Positions 51,788 through 61,248 of a stretch of 64,000 nucleotides of DNA are shown here, piece by piece. The translations under genes and the position numbers were made by a program. Under the pieces are notes generated by a model. It saw nothing but the letters and a program-made list of their open reading frames with translations, made no database searches and was not told the DNA's origin. Origin of the DNA: WJKG01 sp964627305 (GTDB taxonomy: Bacteria > Zixibacteria > MSB-5A5 > GN15 > FEB-12); contig CAZVHP010000003.1 of the NCBI GenBank assembly GCA_964627305.1, positions 248,001-312,000 of the forward strand, given 5' to 3'. Each line of letters begins with the position of its first letter. The stretch's first letter is position 1.

Positions 51788-52594
51788 ATGTCTGATCCGA
51801 CAGGCGGCTATCGGGACTTCGATTTTGCGGTAGAGTTCTACGACTACCAGTTGTGGAGTCAGATGATGGGCGATATCGACTTCTATGTCGATCTCGCCCG
51901 GTCGCTTGGCGACTCGGCGCTGGAGCTGGCGAGCGGCACCGGGCGCGTGCTTCTGCCGATAGCGCGCGCCGGGATCAGTGTCACCGGGCTGGACCTTTCC
52001 GACCCGATGCTCTCGCGCTGCCGGGAGAAGCTGGCCGAGGAACCGCCCGAGGTCCAGCAACGCGTGACGCTGGTGCATGGCGATATGCGGCGGTTTGATT
52101 TGGGGCGCACCTTTCCGCTGGTTTTCATTGCCTTCCGCTCATTTCAGGCGCTGCTCACGACTGAGGATCAGATGGCGTGCCTCTCCTGTGCCCATCGCCA
52201 CCTGCAGCCCGAGGGCAGGTTCGTGCTGAACCTGTTCAATCCGTGGCTGGAGCTGCTGGTCAACCAGGCTGAGGACGAGGAGTTCGGTGAGATGCCCCCG
52301 ATGACCTTGCCCGACGGCCGCAGGGTCGTAACCCGGCAACGCAGCTACAATCGAGATTTCTTCCGCCAGACATTCGAGGCCGACATCATCCACAGGGTGA
52401 CGCATCCTGACGGACGCACAGAGCGGCTGGTGCAGTCGTTTCCCATGCGCTGGCTGTACCGGTTCGAGGCAGAGCACCTGTTGTATCGATGCGGATTCGA
52501 GGTGCTATCGGTCTACGCCGATTTCAAGAAGCGCGAGGTCGGCAGCATCAATCCCGGTGAATTGATTTTTGTCTGCAGACCGGCCGTCCGGTAG
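51788..52594 (+). CDS. SAM-dependent methyltransferase (class I)
   Basis: A 268-residue protein with a Rossmann-type SAM site, ALELASGTGRVLLPIARAG (motif I, about residue 40), then VTGLDLSDPML and LVHGDMRRFDLG. The C-terminal half has the lipid- or small-molecule-methyltransferase type strand arrangement; the substrate is unknown. It lies 23 bases after the transketolase and may share its transcript. Confidence 0.85.
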   Translation: MSDPTGGYRDFDFAVEFYDYQLWSQMMGDIDFYVDLARSLGDSALELASGTGRVLLPIARAGISVTGLDLSDPMLSRCREKLAEEPPEVQQRVTLVHGDMRRFDLGRTFPLVFIAFRSFQALLTTEDQMACLSCAHRHLQPEGRFVLNLFNPWLELLVNQAEDEEFGEMPPMTLPDGRRVVTRQRSYNRDFFRQTFEADIIHRVTHPDGRTERLVQSFPMRWLYRFEAEHLLYRCGFEVLSVYADFKKREVGSINPGELIFVCRPAVR

Positions 52595-52647
52595 AGGGCC
52601 AGGCTGCGGCCCATCCACCCCATCGTTCGTAGATACATCGCGGAGAG

Positions 52648-55587
52648 CTACTTCAGGAGCATCATCTTGCGACTGGACGAGAAGCCCTTGGTGTCAAGGC
52701 GATAGAAGTACACGCCGCTGGCCACGCGCTCACCGGCGCTGTTGATGCCGTTCCACTGGACAACGTGCTCCCCGCTTTCAAGATGCTGATCCTTGAGCAC
52801 CTGCACCTTCTGCCCCAGCATATTGAACACTGTCAGGGTAACATCACCCGCGCGAGGCAGGTAGAAACGGATAGTCGTCGTCGGATTGAACGGGTTCGGA
52901 TAATTTGGGGCTAACCAGTACGAGTTCGGTCTGGCAAGACCTCCCGGCTCCTCCGGTACATCGGTGGCCACATCGGTCAAATCGTCGATGGCCTTGCGCA
53001 AGGCGGCGACAGCCGAGGTACGCTCCATGGCGGAAAGGGGCAGATCGAAGAACACGAATCCGGCACTGTCGTTGTTGTGCCGCCAAGCGACCGGCTGGCC
53101 CTGGTTGACGGGGTCATCGCGGCGAGAATCATAGGTATAGACTACTTCATAGCCGTTGGCCAAGTCGACATAGCTTCCACCCGGTATGCCGGACATGCTG
53201 GTGACGGGGAAGGCATCATCGGAGCCATGGGCTACAGCCACCGACGAATCCCACACCAGCCGCGGGTATCCGGGAACCAGTGAAGTGGCTCCGATAAGAT
53301 CACTGATCGATGATGCAGCGTGCAGGTCAAGGGTGTCTGGCGTGGAGAAGCGCTGCAGGATGCCAAATACAGAGTAGTAGGGATATCTCACATCACCTGA
53401 ATACGTATATATCTGCTTGCGATGAGTTGGCAGCAATTCACCCCATCGTCCGAATATGACCACCCGTCCTCCAATCGAATGATAATAGCCCATCTGATCA
53501 AGAACAGGCACACCGGCAGCGGTCAACTCATCGAACCGCGCGGCCTCGACTCCAACGACTACCACCTGGTAGTCGAGCAGATCCCACAGCTTCAGGGTGT
53601 CCGGAGGGGACATCATCAACGCGTTGGTGTCAGCCCGGAAGTCGTAGTTGTATGGTGCCAGGGCCTCCTGGAGGAACGCCGCCGTGATGCTGTCATCCAC
53701 CAGTGTGAGCGGGACTGAACCGCCTGCCGTGCGGTTGATCGCGAGGATCCGCCCCTGTTCAAGGGTCGCCGCCCGACTGACCACCGGAACCATAGCTGCT
53801 GTGTCAGATCCGTTTCCGTGATTGTCGATGGCTACTACCAGATACTCATGAAAATCGGTTCCCAGTATGGGATCGTTATCGATGAAGACCGTGTCAGTGA
53901 TCTGGACCGATAACTCAAGGCCGTCACGAAAGATGCCGAAGCGATCAAAATCCAGGGGCAGCTCTCCGAAACTCCAGTTCAGCCTGATGCCATTCTTGAC
54001 GGGCATGGCTGTGACCGCCTTCGGACTCGGCGGGATGCTGTTCGGCGTCGCCGACCGCGTGCGGACTGCATACGAGGTGTTGCCCTGCTCATCGCGGGCG
54101 CTGACGAAGAACGTGTATGGAATCCCCTCACTCAGTCCGGTGACCAGATACTCATTGTGACTCGGTGGCATCACGACAGAGTCAAGAACGATCAGATCGG
54201 GGTCATCGGTATAGTACACGACGTAGTCGGCGATAGTTGTCTGATCCAGAGCTTCCCACGCCACGAGGATCGATTGGCCGTCGCCGGCGTCGCGCAACGA
54301 GACGATGCTGACCGGCGGTGGAGCCTGGCTGACCGTGTAGCCGGTTGCAAGGGTTGCTTTGACCATTCGGGTCATGTAGTCGAAGTTCATATAGGTGGTG
54401 CTGTCGCGGAACGAGTGGTAGACGGTGGAGAAGTTGCGTTCATGGACGAACACAGCATCGTATCCACTCTGCACGAAGGGAGCGTGGTCCGAATTGCCGG
54501 CGCTGCCGGCAAGGAAGCCGTTGATACCGGCCCAGGGGCCGGCAAGATCGTCCCATAAAATGGCGTATGCCTGAAGCGGACCATGGAAAAGGTTGGCCTC
54601 GGTGTCATTCTGATAATGTGCGATCATGTCCATATTCAGCATCACGACGATGTCATCACCGCGAAGGCGGGCGTTCTGCGCATAGTGCCTGGCACCCCAC
54701 AATCCCGACTCCTCGCTGTCGAAGGCGATGAACACGAAAGTCATGGCGGTTTCGGTTTCGGCGAGAACCCTCGCTATTTCCATTGTTCCCGCAGTGCCGG
54801 ACCCGTTGTCGTCAGCACCGGGACTGCCCGGGACAGCATCGAAATGCCCGCCGACCACTACGTGCTTGTCAGGGAAGGCAGTGCCGGTCTTCACCGCCAC
54901 CACATTGTAGCCGGGGACCGAAGATCCGCCGAGCTGGAAGGCCGTGAACTCCTCCAGATACACGGAGTCAAAACCGAACGAGACGAAAGCGTCATAGATG
55001 TAGTCCCGGGCGGCGTAATTGGCCGCTGTACCCGCCACACGCGGGCCGAACGCCTGCAGAGTCTCAACATACGATTCCAGTGAATCCTGAGAGACTTTGG
55101 CGACCACCGTATCAAGGCCGGCGATGCCTGCCGCACCCGCATGAGTGTGCATCGGCTCCTTGTAAACCACGACCGCAGGCGGCCAGTCGCTCAGTAAGAC
55201 CAGTCCGGAGACCTGTTCAGCCAGGGCCAGGGGGATATCGTCGGCTCGGTAGACGGTGATGGCGTCTTCACTGAATACGGCCCGGTGGCGCTGGAGGCTC
55301 TGATCAGGCCGAACGCGTGTGTCAAGGATGAGATCGCTGCGGCCGATACCACCCGCCAGCCACTCCACCGGCACGCCCAGCAGTTGCAGCCCATCGGCAG
55401 TCGCCGCGTCAGTCAGAACCAGGTACCCATCGCCAAGCACCAGAAGGGGATCAGCCGCTGTCGCCGCGAGAGCCGCAGCCTGTTCGTGGCTGTTGACGGT
55501 GACTCGGTAAAGGTCATCGGCCCGCGCCGAAGCCGTCGCCAGGCTCAGAATCATGAGTGCCAGAAGTATCAGCCGGGAATTCGTCAT
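52648..55587 (-). CDS. Secreted M28-family zinc peptidase with FnIII and C-terminal sorting domain
   Basis: A large exported peptidase of about 980 residues. The signal peptide is MTNSRLILLALMILSLATASARA. Near residue 245 lies VVGGHFDAVPGSPGADDNGSG with zinc His and Asp, then DSEESGLWGARHY with Glu, NMDMIAHY with Asp and SDHAPF with His, the full M28 ligand set. Fibronectin-III-like modules and a beta-rich region follow. The last 90 residues are the sorting domain NYPNPFNPTTTIRFYL ... GVYFYRL ... SRKMMLLK. The ATG at 55587 is used, with AGGA nine bases before it; the frame is open further upstream. Confidence 0.9.
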   Translation of the reverse strand: MTNSRLILLALMILSLATASARADDLYRVTVNSHEQAAALAATAADPLLVLGDGYLVLTDAATADGLQLLGVPVEWLAGGIGRSDLILDTRVRPDQSLQRHRAVFSEDAITVYRADDIPLALAEQVSGLVLLSDWPPAVVVYKEPMHTHAGAAGIAGLDTVVAKVSQDSLESYVETLQAFGPRVAGTAANYAARDYIYDAFVSFGFDSVYLEEFTAFQLGGSSVPGYNVVAVKTGTAFPDKHVVVGGHFDAVPGSPGADDNGSGTAGTMEIARVLAETETAMTFVFIAFDSEESGLWGARHYAQNARLRGDDIVVMLNMDMIAHYQNDTEANLFHGPLQAYAILWDDLAGPWAGINGFLAGSAGNSDHAPFVQSGYDAVFVHERNFSTVYHSFRDSTTYMNFDYMTRMVKATLATGYTVSQAPPPVSIVSLRDAGDGQSILVAWEALDQTTIADYVVYYTDDPDLIVLDSVVMPPSHNEYLVTGLSEGIPYTFFVSARDEQGNTSYAVRTRSATPNSIPPSPKAVTAMPVKNGIRLNWSFGELPLDFDRFGIFRDGLELSVQITDTVFIDNDPILGTDFHEYLVVAIDNHGNGSDTAAMVPVVSRAATLEQGRILAINRTAGGSVPLTLVDDSITAAFLQEALAPYNYDFRADTNALMMSPPDTLKLWDLLDYQVVVVGVEAARFDELTAAGVPVLDQMGYYHSIGGRVVIFGRWGELLPTHRKQIYTYSGDVRYPYYSVFGILQRFSTPDTLDLHAASSISDLIGATSLVPGYPRLVWDSSVAVAHGSDDAFPVTSMSGIPGGSYVDLANGYEVVYTYDSRRDDPVNQGQPVAWRHNNDSAGFVFFDLPLSAMERTSAVAALRKAIDDLTDVATDVPEEPGGLARPNSYWLAPNYPNPFNPTTTIRFYLPRAGDVTLTVFNMLGQKVQVLKDQHLESGEHVVQWNGINSAGERVASGVYFYRLDTKGFSSSRKMMLLK

Positions 55588-55841
55588 TGCCATTCGTCCT
55601 GTCTGCAAATTGGTCTTTCTGTCCAACACATCGAATATAACGCCATTTTCCAAAACACGATCGCAGAATCCGTGGATTCTCAGGACGGCCTCGGCGGTCA
55701 GCCTGTCAAGTCCCTGTTATATTACGTCTTAACACCGTTGAATGTTCATCGGTTCGCCATCTGATTATTTTGTTGAGAATACGCCGGTCTGTGTGTAGCT
55801 TGGCCGCGTTACGGTGACCTGAAAGATGAGGTTGTGCTGGC

Positions 55842-56699
55842 ATGAAGACAGGATTTATCGGGCTTGGCAATCTGGGCAAGGCGATGGCGCGTCGGCTTGC
55901 CGACGAAGGAATCGAGCTGCTGGTATGGAATCGAACCAGCAAGAAGGCCTCTGATCTTGGGGTCGCAATAGCCAAGACGCCCGCTGATGTTATCTCCGAG
56001 TGTCCGGTTACCTTCGTGAACCTGTTTGACAGCAACGCTGTGCACGAGGTGCTGGCCGCCGAGGATGGTCTGCTCGCCGGAAACTGCAAGGACCGGCTGA
56101 TTGTCGATACGACCACGAATCACCCTCAGGCGGTCATTGGCTTCCATGATATGTGTGCTGACAAGCAAGCGCTGTATCTTGAGGCACCCGTGCTCGGGAG
56201 TGTGATGCCTGCCGGCAAGGGTGAATTGACCATACTGGTTTCCGGCGATAAGGCGACTTACGGCCGCGCCAAATTGTTGCTTGAACGTCTGGGACAGAAC
56301 ATCTTCTACTTCACCGAGTACGGCATGGCCACGCGCATGAAGCTGATCAATAACCTTGTGCTGGGGACATTGATGGCCGGACTGGCCGAGGCTGTTGCTC
56401 TGGGCGAGACAGCCGGGATCCCGAAAGATCAGGTGCTGGAGATTCTGGGCGCTGGCGCAGGCAACTCAGCCGTGTTGACAGCCAAGCGCCAGAAGCTGCT
56501 TGATGAGGATTTTGCGCCACACTTTGCAGTTGGCGCGATCCTGAAAGACCTGCACCAGTTGCAGGATATGGCATTCAACCTGCAGCGCCCGGTGATGACC
56601 GGAAGCGTGATCAAAGAGCTTTATAGTCAGATGGCCGCCAGGGGAGAGGCGGACCTTGATTTCTCCGCAATATACAACTTGTTCAAACCCGCAAAGTAG
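55842..56699 (+). CDS. NAD(P)-dependent beta-hydroxyacid dehydrogenase (3-hydroxyisobutyrate dehydrogenase family)
   Basis: A 285-residue enzyme with the N-terminal motif GFIGLGNLGKAMARRL, the substrate-site segment EAPVLGSVMPAGKG and the catalytic Lys in MKLINNLVLG. The family includes 3-hydroxyisobutyrate, tartronate semialdehyde and succinic semialdehyde/glyoxylate reductases; which one is not determinable. The cupin gene follows after 41 bases on the same strand. Confidence 0.9.
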   Translation: MKTGFIGLGNLGKAMARRLADEGIELLVWNRTSKKASDLGVAIAKTPADVISECPVTFVNLFDSNAVHEVLAAEDGLLAGNCKDRLIVDTTTNHPQAVIGFHDMCADKQALYLEAPVLGSVMPAGKGELTILVSGDKATYGRAKLLLERLGQNIFYFTEYGMATRMKLINNLVLGTLMAGLAEAVALGETAGIPKDQVLEILGAGAGNSAVLTAKRQKLLDEDFAPHFAVGAILKDLHQLQDMAFNLQRPVMTGSVIKELYSQMAARGEADLDFSAIYNLFKPAK

Positions 56700-56740
56700 T
56701 GTCTTCCCGCGGGGGGATTGATACGTGAAAGGGGACAACA

Positions 56741-57109
56741 ATGAAGGCCGAAGTCATCCGTTACAGGCGGTCCAAAGAGGCTTTGACCGCTGAGAGCTGC
56801 TTCATCAATGAATTGATCAACGATGGCGCTGACGGGTTCTCCGTCGCCCGGGCACGGGTGGAGCCGGGCATCACTACGGCGTGGCACCTGCTCGAAGGTG
56901 TCGATGAGCTGTATGTCATCTTGCAGGGAGAAGGGCGCATGGAGCTTGGTAATCTCAAGCCCAAAGCAGTCGGTGTCGGTGACGTCGTCAGGATCCCCGC
57001 CGGCACGCGCCAGCGCATTGCCAACAACGGGTTGAGCGATCTTATCTTCCTGTGTATCTGCAAGCCGGGATTCACCGAATCATGCTACCGGGGGCTGGAG
57101 CAGGATTAG
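56741..57109 (+). CDS. Small cupin-domain protein
   Basis: A 122-residue single cupin barrel. Metal-site elements: GITTAWHLLEGVDELYVILQGEG (motif 1, with the two-His/Glu type pattern partly altered) and VGDVVRIPAGTRQRIAN (motif 2). Function of such singletons ranges from isomerases to sugar-binding proteins. It has a good ribosome binding site (AAAGGGG) and is followed by a strong hairpin. Confidence 0.85.
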   Translation: MKAEVIRYRRSKEALTAESCFINELINDGADGFSVARARVEPGITTAWHLLEGVDELYVILQGEGRMELGNLKPKAVGVGDVVRIPAGTRQRIANNGLSDLIFLCICKPGFTESCYRGLEQD

Positions 57110-57130
57110 ATGTCGGCACACTGGCAACAA

Positions 57131-57154
57131 GAGCAGGCCCGATAGGGCCTGCTC
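57131..57154. terminator. Hairpin between convergent cupin and papain-like protease genes
   Basis: GAGCAGGCCC and GGGCCTGCTC form a perfect ten-base-pair stem with a GATA loop. There is no T-run on either side, but the position between convergent stops suits a bidirectional terminator. Confidence 0.6.
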
Positions 57155-57186
57155 CCGTGTCTCGCAGGTGAAGCGTTGCGAACCGT

Positions 57187-58911
57187 TTATCGCAACAACA
57201 GCATCTTTTGCGTGCCGACATATTCGTCGGTGATCAGTCGGTAAAAATACACGCCCGAGGCGACATCGCGGCCGGTTTCGTCTTTGGCATGCCAGGTTGT
57301 CTCGTAGTTGCCCGTTGCCAGGGTCCTGTCAACCAGCGTGTACACCTTTTGACCCAGCAGGTTATAGATTTCGAGCTGTACGTAGCCGGCGCGCTTGACA
57401 GAAAAGCCGATAGTGGTGCTCGGGTTAAACGGGTTGGGGTAATTCTGGTCGAGGCGATAGGCTACCGGCAGGGGACCATCAACTTCTTCCACTGAGAGTA
57501 TCAGGGTCGGCGCGAACCGCGCGCGGATGCCGATGTCCGCACCCAGCGAACTGCTGGCGTCGAACCAGGTGCCGCTCCCTCCGCTGGCGCTCAGGTAGGT
57601 CTTTCCGGCGACACTCGGTCCGGCATCATCGGCGCAGAGCGGATAGGTCGCGGTGACATTCGTGAACTTGACGACCACAAACACATCGTCACCGGCGCTG
57701 ACCATGGGCGGATCATCCAGATGGACAGTGTGATACCCGGCATGATCGAAACTCTGATCAAGTTTGGTCTCCAACAGGTTAGACAAAGTGGTGCCGTTGA
57801 AGTCGTCGTAGATGTAGATGTCAACATCGCTGCTGACATCGTTTGTCCAGAACTCGACTTTGTTGAGATATCGGTCATTGGTGGGAGTGAATTTGGCAAG
57901 TCCCCAGGCGGTGGTTGAGGACGACCAGCCGATGTTGACTCCCCATCCCCCCTCGTCGTGATAGAGCAACTCCTCGTTGCTGTTGTAGGTCTGCCACGAT
58001 GAGATGGAGGATGCCCAGCTTCCGATTTTGGCCGACCCGTAGGCAATCGTGAAATAGCCGCCTTCGGCTCCGTATCCGCAGGTGCCCCCCCAGCCGGTCC
58101 CCCAGCTGTTCTTGACAATCCAGCCGCCGGCCCCCCCGTCGTGCACCAGATCATCATCCCAGCCGACAATGACAACTGCATGATTGATGGCGTGCGCCCC
58201 CGTGTAATAGAGCGTGTAGGAGCCATCGTAGTTGTTGAACTCGGTGGTCCAGGCGGGGTCATTGCCATCGCCGGCATACAGCACGGTCCAGACAGGACCG
58301 TTATTGTAGATATAGTCCTTTAGGACAGCTGTCGAGGGTACCGTCTGTCCGCTGATGAGATTCCATCCGGTAAGTGTCTTCTGGTAGGCGCACCCGGAGT
58401 TGCAGGCAACATCGGCGGCGACATAGGGATCGCAGGTCTCGAGGACGGTGCCATATTTGGAGAGCAGATCGGCCATGTCATGGTAATTGCCACCGTCGCA
58501 GGAGCGTTCGAAGTAGTTGCACTCTTTCATGTGATTCTCAGAAAGGTCAACTGCTCCCTGACCGTCGATCAGCATTCGGGCCTCAATATCGGCCGCGGCC
58601 GCAAAGGCATAGCAGGAACCGCAGGCGCCTTGGTTTCTCACCGAACTGACCTTGCCCTGCTCCCGCCAGTCCCAGCTTGCGGGAGTCTGAACGGCCTGGG
58701 CCTGCCCGGGAGATGTCCGGGGTTCCCGGCCAAGGTAGGACAGGTCCATCCGTGGTGGGATGGCACCGCGCCCCGGCGGCATTTCGAAAGTGTTCTCGGG
58801 CATCAGTTGCGGGCCGATCTCAGGCGGTTCGCTTTGTGCATGAAGCGAACCGCACAACATGATCGCGATGATGGCGGCGAAGATAAGGACGGCATTAACG
58901 AGTCTGCGCAT
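57187..58911 (-). CDS. Secreted papain-like (C1A) cysteine protease with C-terminal sorting domain
   Basis: About 574 residues. After the signal peptide (MRRLVNAVLIFAAIIAIMLCG) a short propeptide-like region precedes the mature enzyme at TPASWDWREQGKV. The catalytic Gln-Cys pair is in RNQGACGSCYAFA (about residue 100), His in HAINHAVVIVGW (about 242) and Asn in VKNSWGTGWGG (about 268). A beta-sandwich region follows, then the sorting domain NYPNPFNPSTTIGFSV ... GVYFYRL ... TQKMLLLR. The propeptide is unusually short for papain. The ATG at 58911 is chosen to start at the signal. A serpin gene lies about 2.3 kb away. Confidence 0.92.
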   Translation of the reverse strand: MRRLVNAVLIFAAIIAIMLCGSLHAQSEPPEIGPQLMPENTFEMPPGRGAIPPRMDLSYLGREPRTSPGQAQAVQTPASWDWREQGKVSSVRNQGACGSCYAFAAAADIEARMLIDGQGAVDLSENHMKECNYFERSCDGGNYHDMADLLSKYGTVLETCDPYVAADVACNSGCAYQKTLTGWNLISGQTVPSTAVLKDYIYNNGPVWTVLYAGDGNDPAWTTEFNNYDGSYTLYYTGAHAINHAVVIVGWDDDLVHDGGAGGWIVKNSWGTGWGGTCGYGAEGGYFTIAYGSAKIGSWASSISSWQTYNSNEELLYHDEGGWGVNIGWSSSTTAWGLAKFTPTNDRYLNKVEFWTNDVSSDVDIYIYDDFNGTTLSNLLETKLDQSFDHAGYHTVHLDDPPMVSAGDDVFVVVKFTNVTATYPLCADDAGPSVAGKTYLSASGGSGTWFDASSSLGADIGIRARFAPTLILSVEEVDGPLPVAYRLDQNYPNPFNPSTTIGFSVKRAGYVQLEIYNLLGQKVYTLVDRTLATGNYETTWHAKDETGRDVASGVYFYRLITDEYVGTQKMLLLR

Positions 58912-59179
58912 AGTAACCCCGTTGCAAGTGGTTCTGTCGGCTCTGCAAGTTGGCCGGTCTATCTTGCTTTCGACCTGTTTGCCTGCGAGCTTTAGGGTTT
59001 CGCTTGCACGATGAAGCTGGTGTCGCCAAGTTGCCACGGTGCCGCAGTGAGTGTGCCAGTTTGGAACTATTGCGGTCCTGTGTGGTGGCCGTGTATACTA
59101 CCTCGAAGACCGAGTCCGCAGGCTGTTGTGATCCGGCCGCAGGGCGGCACCGACCTGAGCATAACACAAGCGAGTTGAC

Positions 59180-59941
59180 ATGAATATCATTCTCCTTCTG
59201 CCTGAAGATCAAACCGACGAGAGCTGCTACTGCCTGCACGATTCCCGCGCTGAACACATACGATCGGTACTCCGAGGAGCCGAAGGCGACGTTGTGGAGA
59301 TCGGGCTGCTCAACGGACCTCAGGGAATCGCGGAGATTTTATCGATCGGGCCAAAATTTGTTGAATTGCAGATCCGGGAGCTTCGCAAACAACAAGAAGT
59401 GATGCCGATTGTCGACCTGATTTGCGCGCTCCCGCGTCCCCAAACCCTCAAGCGGGTGCTGGCTGCCTGCGGAACAATGGCCGTGCGTCAGTTGCATTTG
59501 GTACGCGCCAACCGCGTCGAGCGAAGCTTCTATCAGTCACCACTCCTGCAGCCGGCCAACATGAGGCGTCACCTGGTTGAGGGTATGATGCAGGGACGAC
59601 AGACCCGCCTGCCGAGGGTGTCTGTTCATCAGCGCTTCCGTCCGTTTTTCGAGGATATCCTGCCCCCGCTTGTAGGCGAGACCGATTCAGAGGCACTCAT
59701 GGTAGTGGCCGACGGTGGCGCTCAGAGGACTATTGCCGGATGCTGTCAGGGCCGGCCAGCGTGGATTATTGGTGCTGTCGGACCCGAAGGCGGGTGGGTG
59801 CCGTTTGAACTGGAGACAATGCGTGCAAGCGGCTTTCAGGCGGTCTCGCTGGGTCGGTGGGTGCTCCGCGTGGAGGCGGCGGTGGTAGCTCTGCTCTCCC
59901 AGATTGAGATGCAGGTAGTCGCACACAGGCAGTTGCGCTAA
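59180..59941 (+). CDS. rsmE: 16S rRNA (uracil(1498)-N(3))-methyltransferase
   Basis: A 253-residue SPOUT methyltransferase that modifies U1498 in helix 44 of 16S rRNA. Seen are HSIRSVLR-like HIRSVLRGAEGD in the N-terminal PUA-like domain, LALPRP-like CALPRPQTLKRVLAACGTM, RCVERSFYQSP-like RVERSFYQSP, and the knot motifs IGAVGPEGGWVPFELE and SLGRWVLRVEAAVVAL. Typical length. Its last four bases overlap the end of the convergent glycosyltransferase gene. Confidence 0.95.
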   Translation: MNIILLLPEDQTDESCYCLHDSRAEHIRSVLRGAEGDVVEIGLLNGPQGIAEILSIGPKFVELQIRELRKQQEVMPIVDLICALPRPQTLKRVLAACGTMAVRQLHLVRANRVERSFYQSPLLQPANMRRHLVEGMMQGRQTRLPRVSVHQRFRPFFEDILPPLVGETDSEALMVVADGGAQRTIAGCCQGRPAWIIGAVGPEGGWVPFELETMRASGFQAVSLGRWVLRVEAAVVALLSQIEMQVVAHRQLR

Positions 59942-61053
59942 CCGGCAACTGCTTCAAGAGCATAATCAAGTTGTCCGGCGCGGTGTTGCCAGCCGAAGGC
60001 TGCCGCGGCCGCCCCCGACAGATCACTGCCATCCCGCCACAGCGACCCACTGCTGAATCGCCGGATCACCGTTTCGAGCACGGCCACCAGGCTGTCTTCG
60101 GTGCCGTCGTACAGATAACGCTCGGTATCTTCGCCGGCGATACATCGCAGTACCTCAGGGTATGCCAGGCGGTTGGACAGCACCGGGTAGCAGCCGGCGG
60201 AAATCGCCTCGACTATGGCCATGCCGAAGAACTCGTGGTCGGCGGTAGACACCACGATATCGGCTTGTCTGAGGGCGTCGTAGTAACTGCCGCGGTCGCG
60301 AGGCAGAACGGCGTTGACCAGGCGGTCACCGAGGCGCTCGGCAAGCGCCTCCAGTGCTGGAGGTGTGGCGCGAAATGCCTGCCCCAGCAGCCGTAGCCTG
60401 AATGGCAAATCGTCTTCTGTCAGCCTCATTACCGCGGCTGCAAGCAACTCCGGATTCTTGTCGTGCTCCCAGCGGGCTGGCCAGATGAGCAATGGTTCAG
60501 GGTTGCGATGCCGGGAGACAGTTCCGACCGGTTCGATCCCGGGATACATCACCGCCGATCTGAGCTCGATCGACTTCAGACAATCACTGTGGCGATAGTC
60601 CGGCATTCGGGCGAGCCACGCATCACAAGCGCTAAGAAAGTCGCTGCGGTGAAAAACGGAGTTGAACCAGACCGCCTCGGCGGCCACTGCCGACGTGAAA
60701 TTGGTATAAGCCAGGTGCAGATCCCGGTCGTCCTCTACCTGCGAAGGGTAGGTGAGTTGATTCTCGTGGAAATACATCACCGTCGGAAGGGTCGCAACCT
60801 CTTGTCTGACCAGTCCCCGGAACTCCGCCAGATTCAGCATGTCGCTGGCAATGACGACGTCCCATGTGCTGCCACCGGCAACGTGGTTGTTGATCATTGT
60901 CGACATCGTCACGGCACTGTGGCGCATGCGCCATTTCCAGTGGTGCGGCGGCAGCCCCAGCACTGTCCACTGGTGACGCGAATGGTGTTGCCAGCCATCC
61001 AGGAAAGCCCGATGGCTGCCGCCGAAGAACGGTTCGAGAGCCAGAACACGCAC
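59938..61053 (-). CDS. GTDC1/QTMAN-like glycosyltransferase (DUF3524 + GT4)
   Basis: A 371-residue glycosyltransferase. The N-terminal DUF3524 part has ALEPFFGGSHRAFLDGW and YFHENQLTYP, the pattern of GTDC1, the enzyme that mannosylates queuosine in vertebrate tRNA-Asp. The GT4 half has LLIWPARWEHDKNPELL and the late EFFGMAIVEAISAGCYPVLSNR with the catalytic Glu. I start it at a GTG (61053) with AAAGGAGA seven bases upstream; the upstream ATG at 61083 is weaker. In bacteria the function is probably the same tRNA mannosylation, but this is inferred from family resemblance. Confidence 0.8.
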   Translation of the reverse strand: MRVLALEPFFGGSHRAFLDGWQHHSRHQWTVLGLPPHHWKWRMRHSAVTMSTMINNHVAGGSTWDVVIASDMLNLAEFRGLVRQEVATLPTVMYFHENQLTYPSQVEDDRDLHLAYTNFTSAVAAEAVWFNSVFHRSDFLSACDAWLARMPDYRHSDCLKSIELRSAVMYPGIEPVGTVSRHRNPEPLLIWPARWEHDKNPELLAAAVMRLTEDDLPFRLRLLGQAFRATPPALEALAERLGDRLVNAVLPRDRGSYYDALRQADIVVSTADHEFFGMAIVEAISAGCYPVLSNRLAYPEVLRCIAGEDTERYLYDGTEDSLVAVLETVIRRFSSGSLWRDGSDLSGAAAAAFGWQHRAGQLDYALEAVAG

Positions 61054-61248
61054 ACATGTCTCCTTTGAAGCCTGCCTTGCCAATTAACCGTCGCCGGGAG
61101 CGCCCGTCAACCAGCCCGATCAGAATACCTGAGGGTTTTCATCGATACCTCAAGAATCCCCAGGGATTTTTTCTGGCAGAAAGCAACAAGCTATCTGTAT
61201 CTATACAGAAGGCACGGTCGATGCACTCACTTCTGACTGGAGGATATC

